DNA of 64,000 bases from Terriglobia bacterium (lineage in GTDB: Bacteria; Acidobacteriota; Terriglobia; Acidiferrales; UBA7541). Numbering within the stretch: the first letter of the stretch is position 1; each line of letters begins with the position of its first letter. Below the pieces are notes generated by a model. That model was not told where the DNA came from, did no database searches, and saw only the letters and a list, made by a program, of their open reading frames with translations. Location of the stretch: the NCBI GenBank assembly GCA_020073605.1, contig JAIQEW010000021.1, forward strand, positions 1 to 64,000, in the 5' to 3' direction. Both the position numbers and the translations under genes were made by a program. Below, piece after piece: positions 44,968 to 53,682 of the stretch.

Positions 44968-46398
44968 CTACAGGATGTAGCGGCTGAGGTCCTGATCCTT
45001 GACGATGTCCGCGAGTTGCTTCTGCACGTACGCGGCGTCGAGCTTGACCGTCTTCTTCTTCATCTCGGGCGCCTCGAACGAAATCTCTTCGAGGACTTTT
45101 TCGAGAATGGTGTGCAGTCGCCGCGCGCCGATATTTTCGGTCTGTTCGTTGACCGTGGCAGCGAAGCGGGCAATCGACGCGATGGCATCTTCGCTGAACG
45201 AGAGCTTGAGCCCTTCGGTATCGAGCAGCGCGATGTATTGCTTGATGAGCGCGTTTTTCGGTTCCGTGAGGATGCGGATGAAGTCGGCCTCCGATAGCGA
45301 GCTGAGCTCGACGCGAATCGGAAAGCGGCCTTGCAGCTCCGGGATCAGGTCCGAGGGTTTGGCCGTGTGGAATGCCCCTGCGGCGATGAACAGGATGTGG
45401 TCCGTGCGAACCATGCCGTAGCGCGTATTGACCGTCGTGCCCTCGACGATCGGAAGAATATCGCGCTGCACGCCCTCGCGCGAGACGTCCGGCCCGTGGC
45501 CGCTTTCGCGCCCCGCGATTTTGTCGATTTCGTCGATGAAGAGAATTCCCATCTGCTCGACCCGGTCCACGGCGATCCGCGTCACCTGATCCATGTCGAT
45601 CAGCCGGTTCTCCTCTTCCTGGATGAGGTAATCGAACGCCTCGGCCACCGTCATCTTCCGCTTCTTCTTCTGCTGGCCGAACATGCCGGAGAGCATGTCC
45701 TTGACGTTGACGTCCATTTCCTCCACGCCCTGGTTGGTGATGATCTCGAATGAAGGCATCGAGCGCTCGCGGACTTCCACTTCCACCAGGCGCTGGTCGA
45801 GCTTCCCTTCCCGGAGCTGCGCTCGCAGCTTGTCGCGCGTCCGCTGCGCCTGTTCGCGGCGCTGGGCTTCAGTGGCCGCGCCGGCATCAGCGGGCATGGG
45901 CGAGGCAGGCAGAAGCAGGTCGAGCAGCCGCTCTTCGGCGGATTGCTCGGCGCGCTCCGCCACCTCATCGAGCTTTTCCTCACGCACCATGTCGATTGCC
46001 GTTTCGATCAGGTCGCGCACCATCGATTCGACGTCGCGGCCCACGTAGCCCACTTCGGTGTACTTCGAGGCCTCGACCTTCACGAACGGGCAGCCCGCGA
46101 GACGCGCCAGGCGCCGCGCGATTTCCGTCTTGCCCACGCCGGTCGGTCCGATCATCAGGATGTTCTTGGGGAGGATTTCCTCGGCCAGCTCCGGCTGGAG
46201 CTTCTGGCGGCGGACGCGGTTGCGCAGGGCGATCGCCACGGCTTTCTTCGCCGCGTTCTGCCCCACGATGTACTTGTCGAGCTCGACGACGATTTCCCGC
46301 GGCGTCAGCTCGTCGAAAGACGGCAAAGGCTCGGGCTCCGCCGCCTGCTGGTCCCCGGACAGATAGATCACCATGTCTTTCTCCGACTTGCCGCTCAT
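44968..46398 (-). CDS. hslU: ATP-dependent protease ATPase subunit HslU
   Basis: AAA+ unfoldase of the HslUV protease. 476 residues: [31 protein letters not shown], Walker A GPTGVGKT (84-91), [21 protein letters not shown], an intermediate I-domain (~135-250), Walker [12 protein letters not shown] and the C-terminal DLSRYIL that docks into HslV. The ~25-residue N-terminal extension beyond the E. coli protein is acidic. The start overlaps the hslV stop (ATGA). Confidence 0.97.
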   Translation of the reverse strand: MSGKSEKDMVIYLSGDQQAAEPEPLPSFDELTPREIVVELDKYIVGQNAAKKAVAIALRNRVRRQKLQPELAEEILPKNILMIGPTGVGKTEIARRLARLAGCPFVKVEASKYTEVGYVGRDVESMVRDLIETAIDMVREEKLDEVAERAEQSAEERLLDLLLPASPMPADAGAATEAQRREQAQRTRDKLRAQLREGKLDQRLVEVEVRERSMPSFEIITNQGVEEMDVNVKDMLSGMFGQQKKKRKMTVAEAFDYLIQEEENRLIDMDQVTRIAVDRVEQMGILFIDEIDKIAGRESGHGPDVSREGVQRDILPIVEGTTVNTRYGMVRTDHILFIAAGAFHTAKPSDLIPELQGRFPIRVELSSLSEADFIRILTEPKNALIKQYIALLDTEGLKLSFSEDAIASIARFAATVNEQTENIGARRLHTILEKVLEEISFEAPEMKKKTVKLDAAYVQKQLADIVKDQDLSRYIL

Positions 46399-46919
46399 AG
46401 TTCTTCGATGCTGAAATTGGCGTTGGTGAAGATGCAGATCTCGCTGGCGATGCGCATGGATTCCTGCGCGATGTCTTTCGCGCTCATTTTCGTGTGCTTG
46501 GCGAGAGCTCGGGCCGCCGCCAGCGCGTAGGGCCCGCCCGAGCCGATCGCACAGATCCCATCGTCAGGCTCGATCACGTCGCCGTTGCCGGAGAGCAGGA
46601 ACGTGCCTTTGGCGTCCGCCACGATCAGCAGCGCGTCGAGATGGCGCAGCGAGCGATCCGTGCGCCACTCCTTGGCCAGCTCCACGGCGCTGCGCGCCAG
46701 GTTGCCGTGGAACTCCTGCAGCTTGTTTTCGAAGCGGCCGAAGAGCGAAAGCGCGTCGGCCGTGCTGCCGGCAAATCCGGCGACAATCTTGTCGTTGTAG
46801 AGGCGGCGCGTCTTTTTCGCGCTGTGCTTGATCACGCCCTCGCCGAGCGTCACCTGCCCGTCGGCCGCGAGCACGACTTTGTTGTCCTTGCGCACGCACA
46901 GGACCGTCGTGCCGTGCAT
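46395..46919 (-). CDS. hslV: ATP-dependent protease proteolytic subunit HslV
   Basis: Threonine protease forming the HslUV core. From ATG 46919 the protein is 174 residues and begins [26 protein letters not shown], so the catalytic Thr sits behind a short removable MHG, as in relatives with a few-residue propeptide. An ATG at 46946 would add nine residues. A TATAAT -10 box (46953-46958, minus strand) ends 6 bp before that upstream ATG, which favours the shorter form with a 25-30 nt leader. [14 protein letters not shown] and the C-terminus are standard. Confidence 0.93.
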   Translation of the reverse strand: MHGTTVLCVRKDNKVVLAADGQVTLGEGVIKHSAKKTRRLYNDKIVAGFAGSTADALSLFGRFENKLQEFHGNLARSAVELAKEWRTDRSLRHLDALLIVADAKGTFLLSGNGDVIEPDDGICAIGSGGPYALAAARALAKHTKMSAKDIAQESMRIASEICIFTNANFSIEEL

Positions 46920-47083
46920 CCGTTGCGATTTCTGCGTCACTCGCATCCGGCCATTATACCCCGGCGGCACGACGTGGACCACAGAGACGCAGACCCACCG
47001 CGAAATCAAGGAAACAGAGGTTCAGGGTGTGCAACGGCGGTACGCAGTTCGATGGACCGAATGTTGCGGCAAGGCCGAGGAAA

Positions 47084-48001
47084 TCAGTTCCTGTCCCGGT
47101 CGCCTTTGTCTTTCTTGTCTTTGTATTTGTTCTTGTCGGGTGACTGGGCCCAGCGCTGGTCGAGGGACTCCCTGGTGAAAAGCGCATCGGGGAGGTTCGT
47201 GTTGAGATCGCACTTTTCGAAAAACACCTGGGAAACCTTGATGCTGTTCCGCTCGCGCGTCACTTGCAGAGGCGTCTGGATACCGCCGACCGGATGGTAG
47301 TTCGAATATACGTCAACCTCCTGGCTCTTCCTGCGCGTCTTTGGGTCGCGGATCTCGACTGTCTTGCGGATCGGGAGGTGCGTTGCAAGCTCGAATGCGA
47401 TCCGGATCGTGCGGTCTTCGCTATCCACCAGTTCGACCCATTCCGCCTGTTTCAGATCCACGACGTCCGTCCCGCCATACCGGAAAACCATGTTTGGATC
47501 TTTGAGATGATAGCGCAGCAGATTGTCAGTGTTTCTTTTCATCTCCTCCTGAAATTCACTTATAGACTCAGCCGGGAGTTCGCTGACACCACTGCGGTCG
47601 TAAGTCCAGCCGCGATCACCGTTGAACAGCGAGATTATGATTCCGCCATGTGAAAACTCCAGGCCGTCGATGCCACCCAGGTACTGAAGAATGGTGTGTC
47701 GACCCTTGCCGATGTATTCGATGCGGGCCTTGTCGGGGAACTGGCGGATATCGTTGAGCTCGACGTATTCGCTGAGTTCGCCCTGAGTGTCGAACTGGCT
47801 GATGTGCCCGGTGCACGTCGCGTCGCGAACATTCAGATAAGCGCTCCCGCCAAGCGCCTCGATAGCCTGCGCGAGGACCTGCTTGGCTTTGGCCGCGCTC
47901 TGCTCGGGCATGAGGAACTGGTCCTCTCGCGCCGCCGCGCGTGGTGCGTGCGAGAAGCAGGCGGCGAGCAGAGCCACGGCAAACACTGGGCGTGCGTTCA
48001 T
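47084..48001 (-). CDS. Secreted protein of unknown function (LolA-like fold suspected)
   Basis: 305 residues with a signal peptide (MNARPVFAVALLAACFSHAPRAAARE), then AKQVLAQAIEALGGSAYLNVRDATCTGHISQFDTQGELSEYVELNDIRQFPDKARIEYIG. That resembles outer-membrane-lipoprotein-sorting (LolA/LolB-type) half-barrels, where a lipid-like ligand is held by beta-strands. The tail is strongly charged (KNKYKDKKDKGDRDRN). The start ATG overlaps the SDR stop (ATGA); the open frame runs back to 48436 but there it is a shadow of the SDR gene. Function is not known to me. Confidence 0.75.
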   Translation of the reverse strand: MNARPVFAVALLAACFSHAPRAAAREDQFLMPEQSAAKAKQVLAQAIEALGGSAYLNVRDATCTGHISQFDTQGELSEYVELNDIRQFPDKARIEYIGKGRHTILQYLGGIDGLEFSHGGIIISLFNGDRGWTYDRSGVSELPAESISEFQEEMKRNTDNLLRYHLKDPNMVFRYGGTDVVDLKQAEWVELVDSEDRTIRIAFELATHLPIRKTVEIRDPKTRRKSQEVDVYSNYHPVGGIQTPLQVTRERNSIKVSQVFFEKCDLNTNLPDALFTRESLDQRWAQSPDKNKYKDKKDKGDRDRN

Positions 48002-48762
48002 CCGCAAGGGAAAGATCCTCCATTTACGTTGATTACTTCTCCGGTCACGTAGGTTGCCAGGTCCGACACGGCAAAGAGGATCGGCCCCGCAACTTCCTCG
48101 ACCGTCGCCACGCGATTCAACGGATACGCCGCGAGCAACGTCTTCATCTGGCTGCGGTTCTTCGCGGTCGCCTTCCATATCCCGGTATCCACAAAGCCGG
48201 GCGCCACGCAGTTCACGAGGATATTGTGGCGCGCGAGCTCGCCCGCAAGTCCTTTGGTGAAGCTGATGATTCCGCCCTTGGTGGCGGAATAGTGGGTGTG
48301 GAAGGGGGTCCCGCGCTGCCCGGACACTGAACCGAGCGTGACGATGCGGCCGCCGCCCTGAGCGATCATGTGAGGAACGGCGTGATGAACCACGGCATAC
48401 ACGCTCTTCAGATTCACGCGGATCATTTCGTCCCACTCGCGCTCGGATATCTTTTCGATCGGCGCGTCTTCATGATTCCAGATGCCCGCGTTGGCGATCA
48501 GAATGTCCAGCCGGCCGAGGCGCTGGTGCGCGAACGCGACGAGTTTTTTCGCGTCCACCATTTTTCCCAGATCGGCCTTGAACGATTCGATGCGCGTGCC
48601 GTGCTTCCGCGCCTCCTGCTCGACCTGCGCCGCAGCCTCGCGGTTGCGCTGATAGCTGAACACGACGTCCGCGCCCGCCTGCGCGAACAGCTTGACCGTT
48701 GCGGCGCCAATGCCCCGCGAACCGCCCGTCACGACTGCCGCTTTGCCCGCCAGCGAAATCAT
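47998..48762 (-). CDS. Short-chain dehydrogenase/reductase, FabG-like
   Basis: The 254-residue Rossmann enzyme has the NAD(P) motif TGGSRGIG (12-19), ILIANAG (88-93), catalytic S145 and the YSATK motif with Y158 and K162, and the C-terminal VTGEVINVNGG typical of the classical FabG/3-oxoacyl-ACP reductase group. The Arg after the glycine-rich loop suggests NADPH. Because the main fatty-acid cluster is not here, a different ketone substrate is equally possible. It is coupled to the downstream secreted-protein gene by a 4-bp overlap. Confidence 0.93.
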   Translation of the reverse strand: MISLAGKAAVVTGGSRGIGAATVKLFAQAGADVVFSYQRNREAAAQVEQEARKHGTRIESFKADLGKMVDAKKLVAFAHQRLGRLDILIANAGIWNHEDAPIEKISEREWDEMIRVNLKSVYAVVHHAVPHMIAQGGGRIVTLGSVSGQRGTPFHTHYSATKGGIISFTKGLAGELARHNILVNCVAPGFVDTGIWKATAKNRSQMKTLLAAYPLNRVATVEEVAGPILFAVSDLATYVTGEVINVNGGSFPCG

Positions 48763-48844
48763 GTGTCCCCCAGGAAGGAAGTTGAGAATTCAGCGTTCCG
48801 AACTGGAAAGCTTCCTGCCGGCCTTCGCCGCCTTCGCTCCCGAA

Positions 48845-49603
48845 TCAAACTTGGGTGACGATTCGGCGCGCCGCGGCCGCTGCAACGAGCTCCCGAAACA
48901 GCGCCTGCGCCAGAGCGTCGGTTTCGGCCATGCGCTCCGGGTGCCATTGCACGCCCACCACCCAGTTTGCGTCGCCGGTCCATTCGACGGCTTCGATGAC
49001 GCCGTCGGGCGCGCGGCACGCGATGCGCAGATGGCGACCCGGTTCCCGGATCGATTGGTGGTGCGAGCTGTTGACGGTCACCTCGCTGGCGCGAGCCATT
49101 TCCGCAAGGCGCGACCCGGGCTCGATCCGCACTGTATGCAACGTCTCGGCCGCTCCTTTGCCTTCCCGATCGTGCTTGATCGGCGAGTGAAGCTCGCTCG
49201 GGATGTCCTGAATTAGCGTGCCGCCGAGAAACACGTTGAGGCTTTGGATGCCGAAACAGATCGCCAGGACTGGCTTGTTTTCCGCGAAGGAGTGCTCCAG
49301 GAGCGCGAAATCGGTTCGCTCACGGTCTGGGTCCGGATCGGCACACCTGGCATGCCTGGAGGCTCCAAATCGCGAAGGATCGATATCCGCGGGGCTTCCG
49401 GTCAGCACGACGGCGTCTAAGGTCCGCGCCAGATGTTCCAGCTCCTCGGAGGCCAGCCCGAGCGACACGGGTACCGGGTCCCCACCAGCCTGGCGAACCG
49501 AGCTCACGTACTTCTCAATCCTGGCGGACTGCCCCGTAAGCTCTTCCTTTTTAGTACGATACGGGACGCCCACTCGCGGCCGACGGCTGTTTTCGGTGCT
49601 CAT
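48845..49603 (-). CDS. Class I glutamine amidotransferase-like hydrolase (PuuD / gamma-glutamyl-GABA hydrolase family)
   Basis: The 252-residue protein has the nucleophile elbow AICFGIQSLN (C116), oxyanion GSPADIDPSRF and the catalytic His-Glu in GVQWHPE (H221, E223). The family hydrolyses gamma-glutamyl amides such as gamma-glutamyl-GABA in putrescine breakdown, but many members have other substrates and no polyamine gene is adjacent. Start at 49603 (MSTENSRRPRVGVPYR) fits the family; a start nine codons upstream is less likely. Confidence 0.9.
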   Translation of the reverse strand: MSTENSRRPRVGVPYRTKKEELTGQSARIEKYVSSVRQAGGDPVPVSLGLASEELEHLARTLDAVVLTGSPADIDPSRFGASRHARCADPDPDRERTDFALLEHSFAENKPVLAICFGIQSLNVFLGGTLIQDIPSELHSPIKHDREGKGAAETLHTVRIEPGSRLAEMARASEVTVNSSHHQSIREPGRHLRIACRAPDGVIEAVEWTGDANWVVGVQWHPERMAETDALAQALFRELVAAAAARRIVTQV

Positions 49604-49700
49604 TAAGGGCACATCGTACCATCGCCGCACCGCCCCGGCAACTTGTGCGCTTCCAGGGCAAGTGCCTGGGCTGCGGCCAGACTCACGCTGGAAAACCAGG

Positions 49701-50249
49701 CTAGCAATACTCGGCGGAGAGAGAAATGATGCGGGAGCCCTGCCTTGGCGAAGCGGGCTTTCGTGGCGGGTGCATGCCGAGCCAGACTTCGTAGTTCTGC
49801 TTTATCTGCTCGATGTGATGCGGGATGTGACGCTCCTGGCGCTCGATCCATCTTTCGAGGCTGATCTCGCCCTCCGCCGGATGTTCAAACGTATGCGACC
49901 ACACCGGCTCGGGGAGCGCGACGACGAGGTGATACGTCATCTTCCGCAGGCGGCGAATCACCTCGAGCGCCTCCCGAGTGCTCTGGTGAAAGTATCCGAG
50001 GCTGCCGGCCCATCGCGCCGCGTCGAACTTCGCGACGGCTCTGCTTGGTTCGGCGATCAGATGGCGGCAGCGAACGTAGGAATTGGCCTCGCTATCCGCC
50101 AGATGCAGGATGATCTCGTGAATGCTCCAGCGCTCCGGCGACGGCTTATACAACCACATTTTCTTGGGGAGCTGACGCAAGACGCCGGAAAGCAGCGCAG
50201 GCGCGCGGCCAAACGACTCCAGCATTTGCCGCCGTTCGTCACGTATCAT
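49701..50249 (-). CDS. DinB-family metal-binding protein
   Basis: The 182-residue four-helix protein carries the DinB metal triad: H44 (or H49) in WSIHEIILHLADSE, and H141/H145 in RHIPHHIEQI. The W-S-x-x-E/H-I-x-x-H-L pattern is the family signature. Homologues include damage-induced DinB proteins and bacillithiol or mycothiol-dependent transferases. The specific activity is unknown. The gene is alone, with a palindrome upstream at 50264-50323. Confidence 0.85.
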   Translation of the reverse strand: MIRDERRQMLESFGRAPALLSGVLRQLPKKMWLYKPSPERWSIHEIILHLADSEANSYVRCRHLIAEPSRAVAKFDAARWAGSLGYFHQSTREALEVIRRLRKMTYHLVVALPEPVWSHTFEHPAEGEISLERWIERQERHIPHHIEQIKQNYEVWLGMHPPRKPASPRQGSRIISLSAEYC

Positions 50250-50263
50250 GCGACCACCCCTTA

Positions 50264-50323
50264 ATGACTACGTTAGACGCAGCAGTTTCAATTTCGCTGC
50301 TGGCGTCTATGTAAATAAGTCAT
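50264..50323. repeat. Long imperfect palindrome between dinB-like and folC genes
   Basis: Arms ATGACT..TAGACGCAGCAG (50264-50285) and CTGCTGGCGTCTA..AGTCAT (50297-50323) can form a ~25-bp imperfect cruciform with a TTTCAATTTCG loop. GTTAGAC at the left arm recalls an attC core but has the wrong orientation and no R'' partner. The remaining sequence to 50439 shows no gene. It could be a terminator for folC. Confidence 0.5.
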
Positions 50324-50439
50324 GAAAGGCGCATCCGCGCTTTCCGCCAACAGCCAAATTGGCAATCGTAAGAAGGAGCGAGAGGCCAACTTGTCTCTCC
50401 GAAAATTCGGAGTGATCCGATACGCGGCGTGGAAGGTGT

Positions 50440-51825
50440 TTATCGCTTGGGAGAAAGTGGATGGGGCAATGAGGGAATGGCAGGCGCGGTTTCCCGCCCA
50501 TGTCGCTTCGTCCAGTAACTCCGCAAATCCCCCACCAAATAAAGCGAGCCAGTGGCGAATATGGCGTCATCGGGAGTTGCCATCTCGATCGCCCGTTCGA
50601 GCGCCTCGGCGGGATTGCGCACCACGGCCGACTTCCTGGCGAGATGTCCCGTCATTTCGGCGAGCAGAGGGGCGGAGATCGCGCGGGGCTGTAAAGGCTC
50701 GGTGAGGAACACGAAATCGGCGGCCGGAAAGAGCAATCCCGCGATTTCATCCACGGCCTTGTCTCGCATCGCCCCGTAAACGAGCAGAATGCGCCGGCCC
50801 TTGAAATTCTCTTCCCAGAACCTCAGAAGCTCTCTCGCCCCCGCGGGGTTGTGCGTTCCATCGAGATACACGGAGGGCCGCTCGCAGAGCCGTTCGAGCC
50901 GCCCCGGCCACCGGACCATCCGGATGCCTTGCGCGATCGCATCGTTCGTCACCGGAAAGCCGCGTTCCGCTAGGAGTCGCGCAGCGGTGGCGGCGGTAAG
51001 CGCGTTTCGAATCTGGAAGCGCCCCGGTAGCGGCGGCTCGATGGCAAGCTTGTCTCCCGATTCGGACGCAGCCACAACCGCGCGATAGCAGCCGCCGGTG
51101 GCGCTCGTCTCTTCGATGCGCCACGCTGCGTCCACCTCCACGAGCCGGGCCCCCAACTCCTTGCAGCGCTCCGCAATCACCGCGCGCGCCTCCGGCCTTT
51201 CCGCCGAAGTAACCACCCATGCGCCGGGCTTGATGATCCCCGCCTTTTCCGCAGCGATCTCCGCGATCGAGTGGCCGAGAAAACTTTCGTGGTCGAAATC
51301 GATGGACGTGATCACGGCGACTTCCGGCTCCACGATGTTGGTCGAATCGAGTCTGCCGCCCAGGCCCACCTCATAGACCACGAAGTTCACTCCGTGTTCC
51401 GCGAAGGCCACGAACGCCAGCGCCGTGACACACTCGAAATACGTCGGGTGCGCTGCCAGCTTGCCGGTTGCCAGAAGGGATTCGATCGTGGCGTGGACGC
51501 GCGTCCAGGCCGCGGCGAAATCTTCATCAGAAATATCCTGGTCGTTGATGCGGATTCGCTCGTTGATCCGCTCGAGGTGTGGCGACGTGTACAGGCCGGT
51601 TCGCAGGCCTGCGGCGCGAAGGATCGATTCGAGCATGGCCGCCGTCGAGCCTTTGCCGTTGGTCCCGGCGACGTGCGCGCATGGAGCGGCGCGGTGCGGA
51701 TTGCCGAGGGCTTCGGCCAGAATATGGGTGTTCGAAAGCCCGAACTTCTGGACGCGTGCCTGCTGGGGTGCCGCCAGCTCGCGCCCCAACGCCATCAGCG
51801 CGTGGACGGAGTCTTCGTAGTTCAT
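50440..51825 (-). CDS. folC: Bifunctional folylpolyglutamate synthase / dihydrofolate synthase
   Basis: Adds glutamate to dihydropteroate and to folates. 461 residues with the Mur-ligase-type P-loop GTNGKGST (54-61), the folate-site YTSPHLERINERIRIN, SIDFDHESFLG and the C-terminal YGAMRDKAVDEIA and DGTHNPAGARELL segments. The start overlaps the accD stop by 4 bp; accD-folC adjacency is conserved widely. In this organism it would act downstream of folP (9.5 kb) in the same pathway. Confidence 0.96.
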   Translation of the reverse strand: MNYEDSVHALMALGRELAAPQQARVQKFGLSNTHILAEALGNPHRAAPCAHVAGTNGKGSTAAMLESILRAAGLRTGLYTSPHLERINERIRINDQDISDEDFAAAWTRVHATIESLLATGKLAAHPTYFECVTALAFVAFAEHGVNFVVYEVGLGGRLDSTNIVEPEVAVITSIDFDHESFLGHSIAEIAAEKAGIIKPGAWVVTSAERPEARAVIAERCKELGARLVEVDAAWRIEETSATGGCYRAVVAASESGDKLAIEPPLPGRFQIRNALTAATAARLLAERGFPVTNDAIAQGIRMVRWPGRLERLCERPSVYLDGTHNPAGARELLRFWEENFKGRRILLVYGAMRDKAVDEIAGLLFPAADFVFLTEPLQPRAISAPLLAEMTGHLARKSAVVRNPAEALERAIEMATPDDAIFATGSLYLVGDLRSYWTKRHGRETAPAIPSLPHPLSPKR

Positions 51826-52679
51826 GGGGAGTCGAGGAAAAAACCCAGCGCCTGCGCGACGTACGACTTCAATTCCTTGCGAGGCACCACGGCGTCGAGG
51901 AATCCGTGCTCGAGGAGAAATTCGGCGCGCTGAAAGCCTTCTGGCAGCTTCTGCCGGATCGTCTGCTCGATCACGCGCGGCCCGGCAAAACCGATCATCG
52001 CGCCCGGCTCGGAAATATTCAGGTCGCCCAGCATCGCATAGCTGGCGCTGACGCCGCCCGTGGTGGGGTCGGTAAGAATAGAAATGAACGGCACGCGCGC
52101 TTCATCCAGCCGCGCCAGCGCCGCCGCCACTTTGGCGAGCTGCATCAGGCTGACCGCGCCTTCCATCATGCGCGCTCCGGCGGAGCACGAAACGATCACC
52201 AGCGGCTGCCGCTGCGCGAGCGAGCGCTCGATCGCACGCGTCACCTTTTCTCCGACCACTGCGCCCATCGAGCCGCCGATGAAGCCAAACTCCATCGAGC
52301 AGCAGATCACCGGCCGCCCGGCGAGCCTTCCTTCGACCGTGAGGATGGCGTCCTTCACGCCCAGCTTTTCCTGGGCGTCCTTCAGGCGCTGCGCGTACGG
52401 CTTCGTGTCTACGAAATGGAGCGGGTCGTTCGAGGCAAGATCGGCGTCGTATTCCACCCAGTTCTCGTCATCGAGCAGCAGCTCGAGCCGCCTGCGCGCG
52501 TCGAGGCGGAAATGGTGGTCGCACTTGGGGCAGACTTCCCAGTTCGCTTCGAGATCCTTTTTCCAGATGATCGCGCGGCAGCTACTGCACTTCGTCCACA
52601 GCCCTTCGGTGCGGACGCTGCGCTCGTCCACCGGCGTGGGATTCTCAATCGCGCCTTTTTCTCTCTTGAACCAGGCCAT
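51822..52679 (-). CDS. accD: Acetyl-CoA carboxylase carboxyltransferase subunit beta
   Basis: Transfers the carboxyl group from carboxybiotin to acetyl-CoA, first step of fatty-acid synthesis. 285 residues with the N-terminal zinc ribbon C31-x2-C34..C50-x2-C53 and the crotonase-fold core (GRLAGRPVICCSMEFGFIGGSMGAVVGEKVTRAIE; GGARM-like CSAGARMMEGAVSLMQ; FAGPRVIEQTIRQKLPEGFQ). Coupled to folC by ATGA. Confidence 0.97.
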   Translation of the reverse strand: MAWFKREKGAIENPTPVDERSVRTEGLWTKCSSCRAIIWKKDLEANWEVCPKCDHHFRLDARRRLELLLDDENWVEYDADLASNDPLHFVDTKPYAQRLKDAQEKLGVKDAILTVEGRLAGRPVICCSMEFGFIGGSMGAVVGEKVTRAIERSLAQRQPLVIVSCSAGARMMEGAVSLMQLAKVAAALARLDEARVPFISILTDPTTGGVSASYAMLGDLNISEPGAMIGFAGPRVIEQTIRQKLPEGFQRAEFLLEHGFLDAVVPRKELKSYVAQALGFFLDSP

Positions 52680-52717
52680 GGCTAGAAGCTCGAATCCAAA
52701 AAGCTCATACTTCGTCT

Positions 52718-53254
52718 CTAGTAATCAATTCCCCGCTGCGCGAGGATGCCCTTCGTGTACGGATGCTTCACTTCCCGCATTTCCGTCACAAGATCGGCGG
52801 CTTCGACCAGCTTCGGATGCGCGTTGCGCCCCGTGCAGATCACGTGCACGCGCTCCGGCCGCTTTTCGAGCGACTCCACCACGCGATCCGCGTCCAGCAT
52901 CTTGTAGCTGATCACGTAGTTGATCTCATCGAGCACCACGAGATCGTATTTCTCGCTGTAGATCTGCTCGCGCCCGAAATCCCAGGCCTGCTCGCACAGG
53001 CGCACGTCTTCCGGATCCGTCTCCGCGCCGCCCACTTTCACGAAGCCCCGGCCCATGGGACGAATCTCGAACTTGTCGTCGCCGAGCATTTTGGCCGCGT
53101 CCAGCTCGCCGTAGTGCCACGAGCCTTTGATGAACTGCACCATCAGCACGCGCAGCCCCTGCCCCACGGCGCGAAACGCGGTCCCCAGCGCACACGTGGT
53201 CTTGCCCTTGCCGGGTCCGGTGTAAACAATGAGCAGCCCCTTACCTTCCGGCAT
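52718..53254 (-). CDS. cobO: Cob(I)yrinic acid a,c-diamide adenosyltransferase (CobO/BtuR)
   Basis: Adenosylates corrinoids in cobalamin synthesis or salvage. 178 residues from ATG 53254: P-loop GPGKGKTT (13-20), GLRVLMVQFIKGSWHYGEL, EKYDLVVLDEINYVISY and the ICTGRNAHPKLVEAADLVTEMREVKHPYTKGILAQRGIDY tail, all diagnostic. A TTG ten codons upstream is an alternative start. No other corrinoid gene is nearby, consistent with salvage. Confidence 0.94.
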   Translation of the reverse strand: MPEGKGLLIVYTGPGKGKTTCALGTAFRAVGQGLRVLMVQFIKGSWHYGELDAAKMLGDDKFEIRPMGRGFVKVGGAETDPEDVRLCEQAWDFGREQIYSEKYDLVVLDEINYVISYKMLDADRVVESLEKRPERVHVICTGRNAHPKLVEAADLVTEMREVKHPYTKGILAQRGIDY

Positions 53255-53422
53255 CGAATCGCGCCCCGCGAAGACAGTTCTCAATAGTGGCCGCGCCCAG
53301 TCGAAACGTCAAGGGAGGGTGCGCTCGACCTTACCCAAAATCTGAGCTACTGAAATAGAGAAGGGGGCAATATGGACCAAGCGATTCGACTGCGCTTCGA
53401 TTCAACGGAATTCAAGGAGTGC

Positions 53423-53653
53423 CTAAAGCTTGATAGGCCCCATCTTGGAGATGTCGCTCTTAAATTTGTTTATGAGTCCCTCGGCATCGTCGAGACCCCG
53501 GAGAAGTTCTTCTGCTTGCAGACGGATAGTTGTGCCGCAATTGGAGCAAACGAACTCGGAATTAGTCTTAATCCAACTGACTTTTTGCGGGGTTACGTGG
53601 CTGCAATTAGCGCATTTGATCGGTATTTCGCTCTTGTCAAAGAAGGTGCCCAT
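53423..53653 (-). CDS. Small zinc-ribbon protein
   Basis: The 76-residue protein MGTFFDKSEIPIKCANCSH..EFVCSNCGTTIRLQAEELLRGLDDAEGLINKF has two CxxC knuckles (C14/C17 and C34/C37) and a C-terminal amphipathic helix. The frame continues upstream but that part overlaps the transposase in another frame and lacks protein character. A plus-strand frame at 53372 covers the same DNA but has no such features. Function is unknown; it forms the left edge of the AT-rich island and lies 29 bp beyond the transposase stop on the same strand. Confidence 0.75.
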   Translation of the reverse strand: MGTFFDKSEIPIKCANCSHVTPQKVSWIKTNSEFVCSNCGTTIRLQAEELLRGLDDAEGLINKFKSDISKMGPIKL

Positions 53654-53682
53654 GCCGAGAGTGATTCTACACCAAGTAATCC

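Noticed and set aside
48002-48436. N-terminal extension of the secreted-protein frame (47084-48001) into the SDR gene
   Set aside because: The extension is an off-frame reading of the SDR gene; a signal peptide begins exactly at the ATGA overlap (48001).
50274-50309. Integron attC site
   Set aside because: The GTTRRRY-like core is on the wrong side, there is no RYYYAAC partner, and no integron integrase or cassettes are seen.
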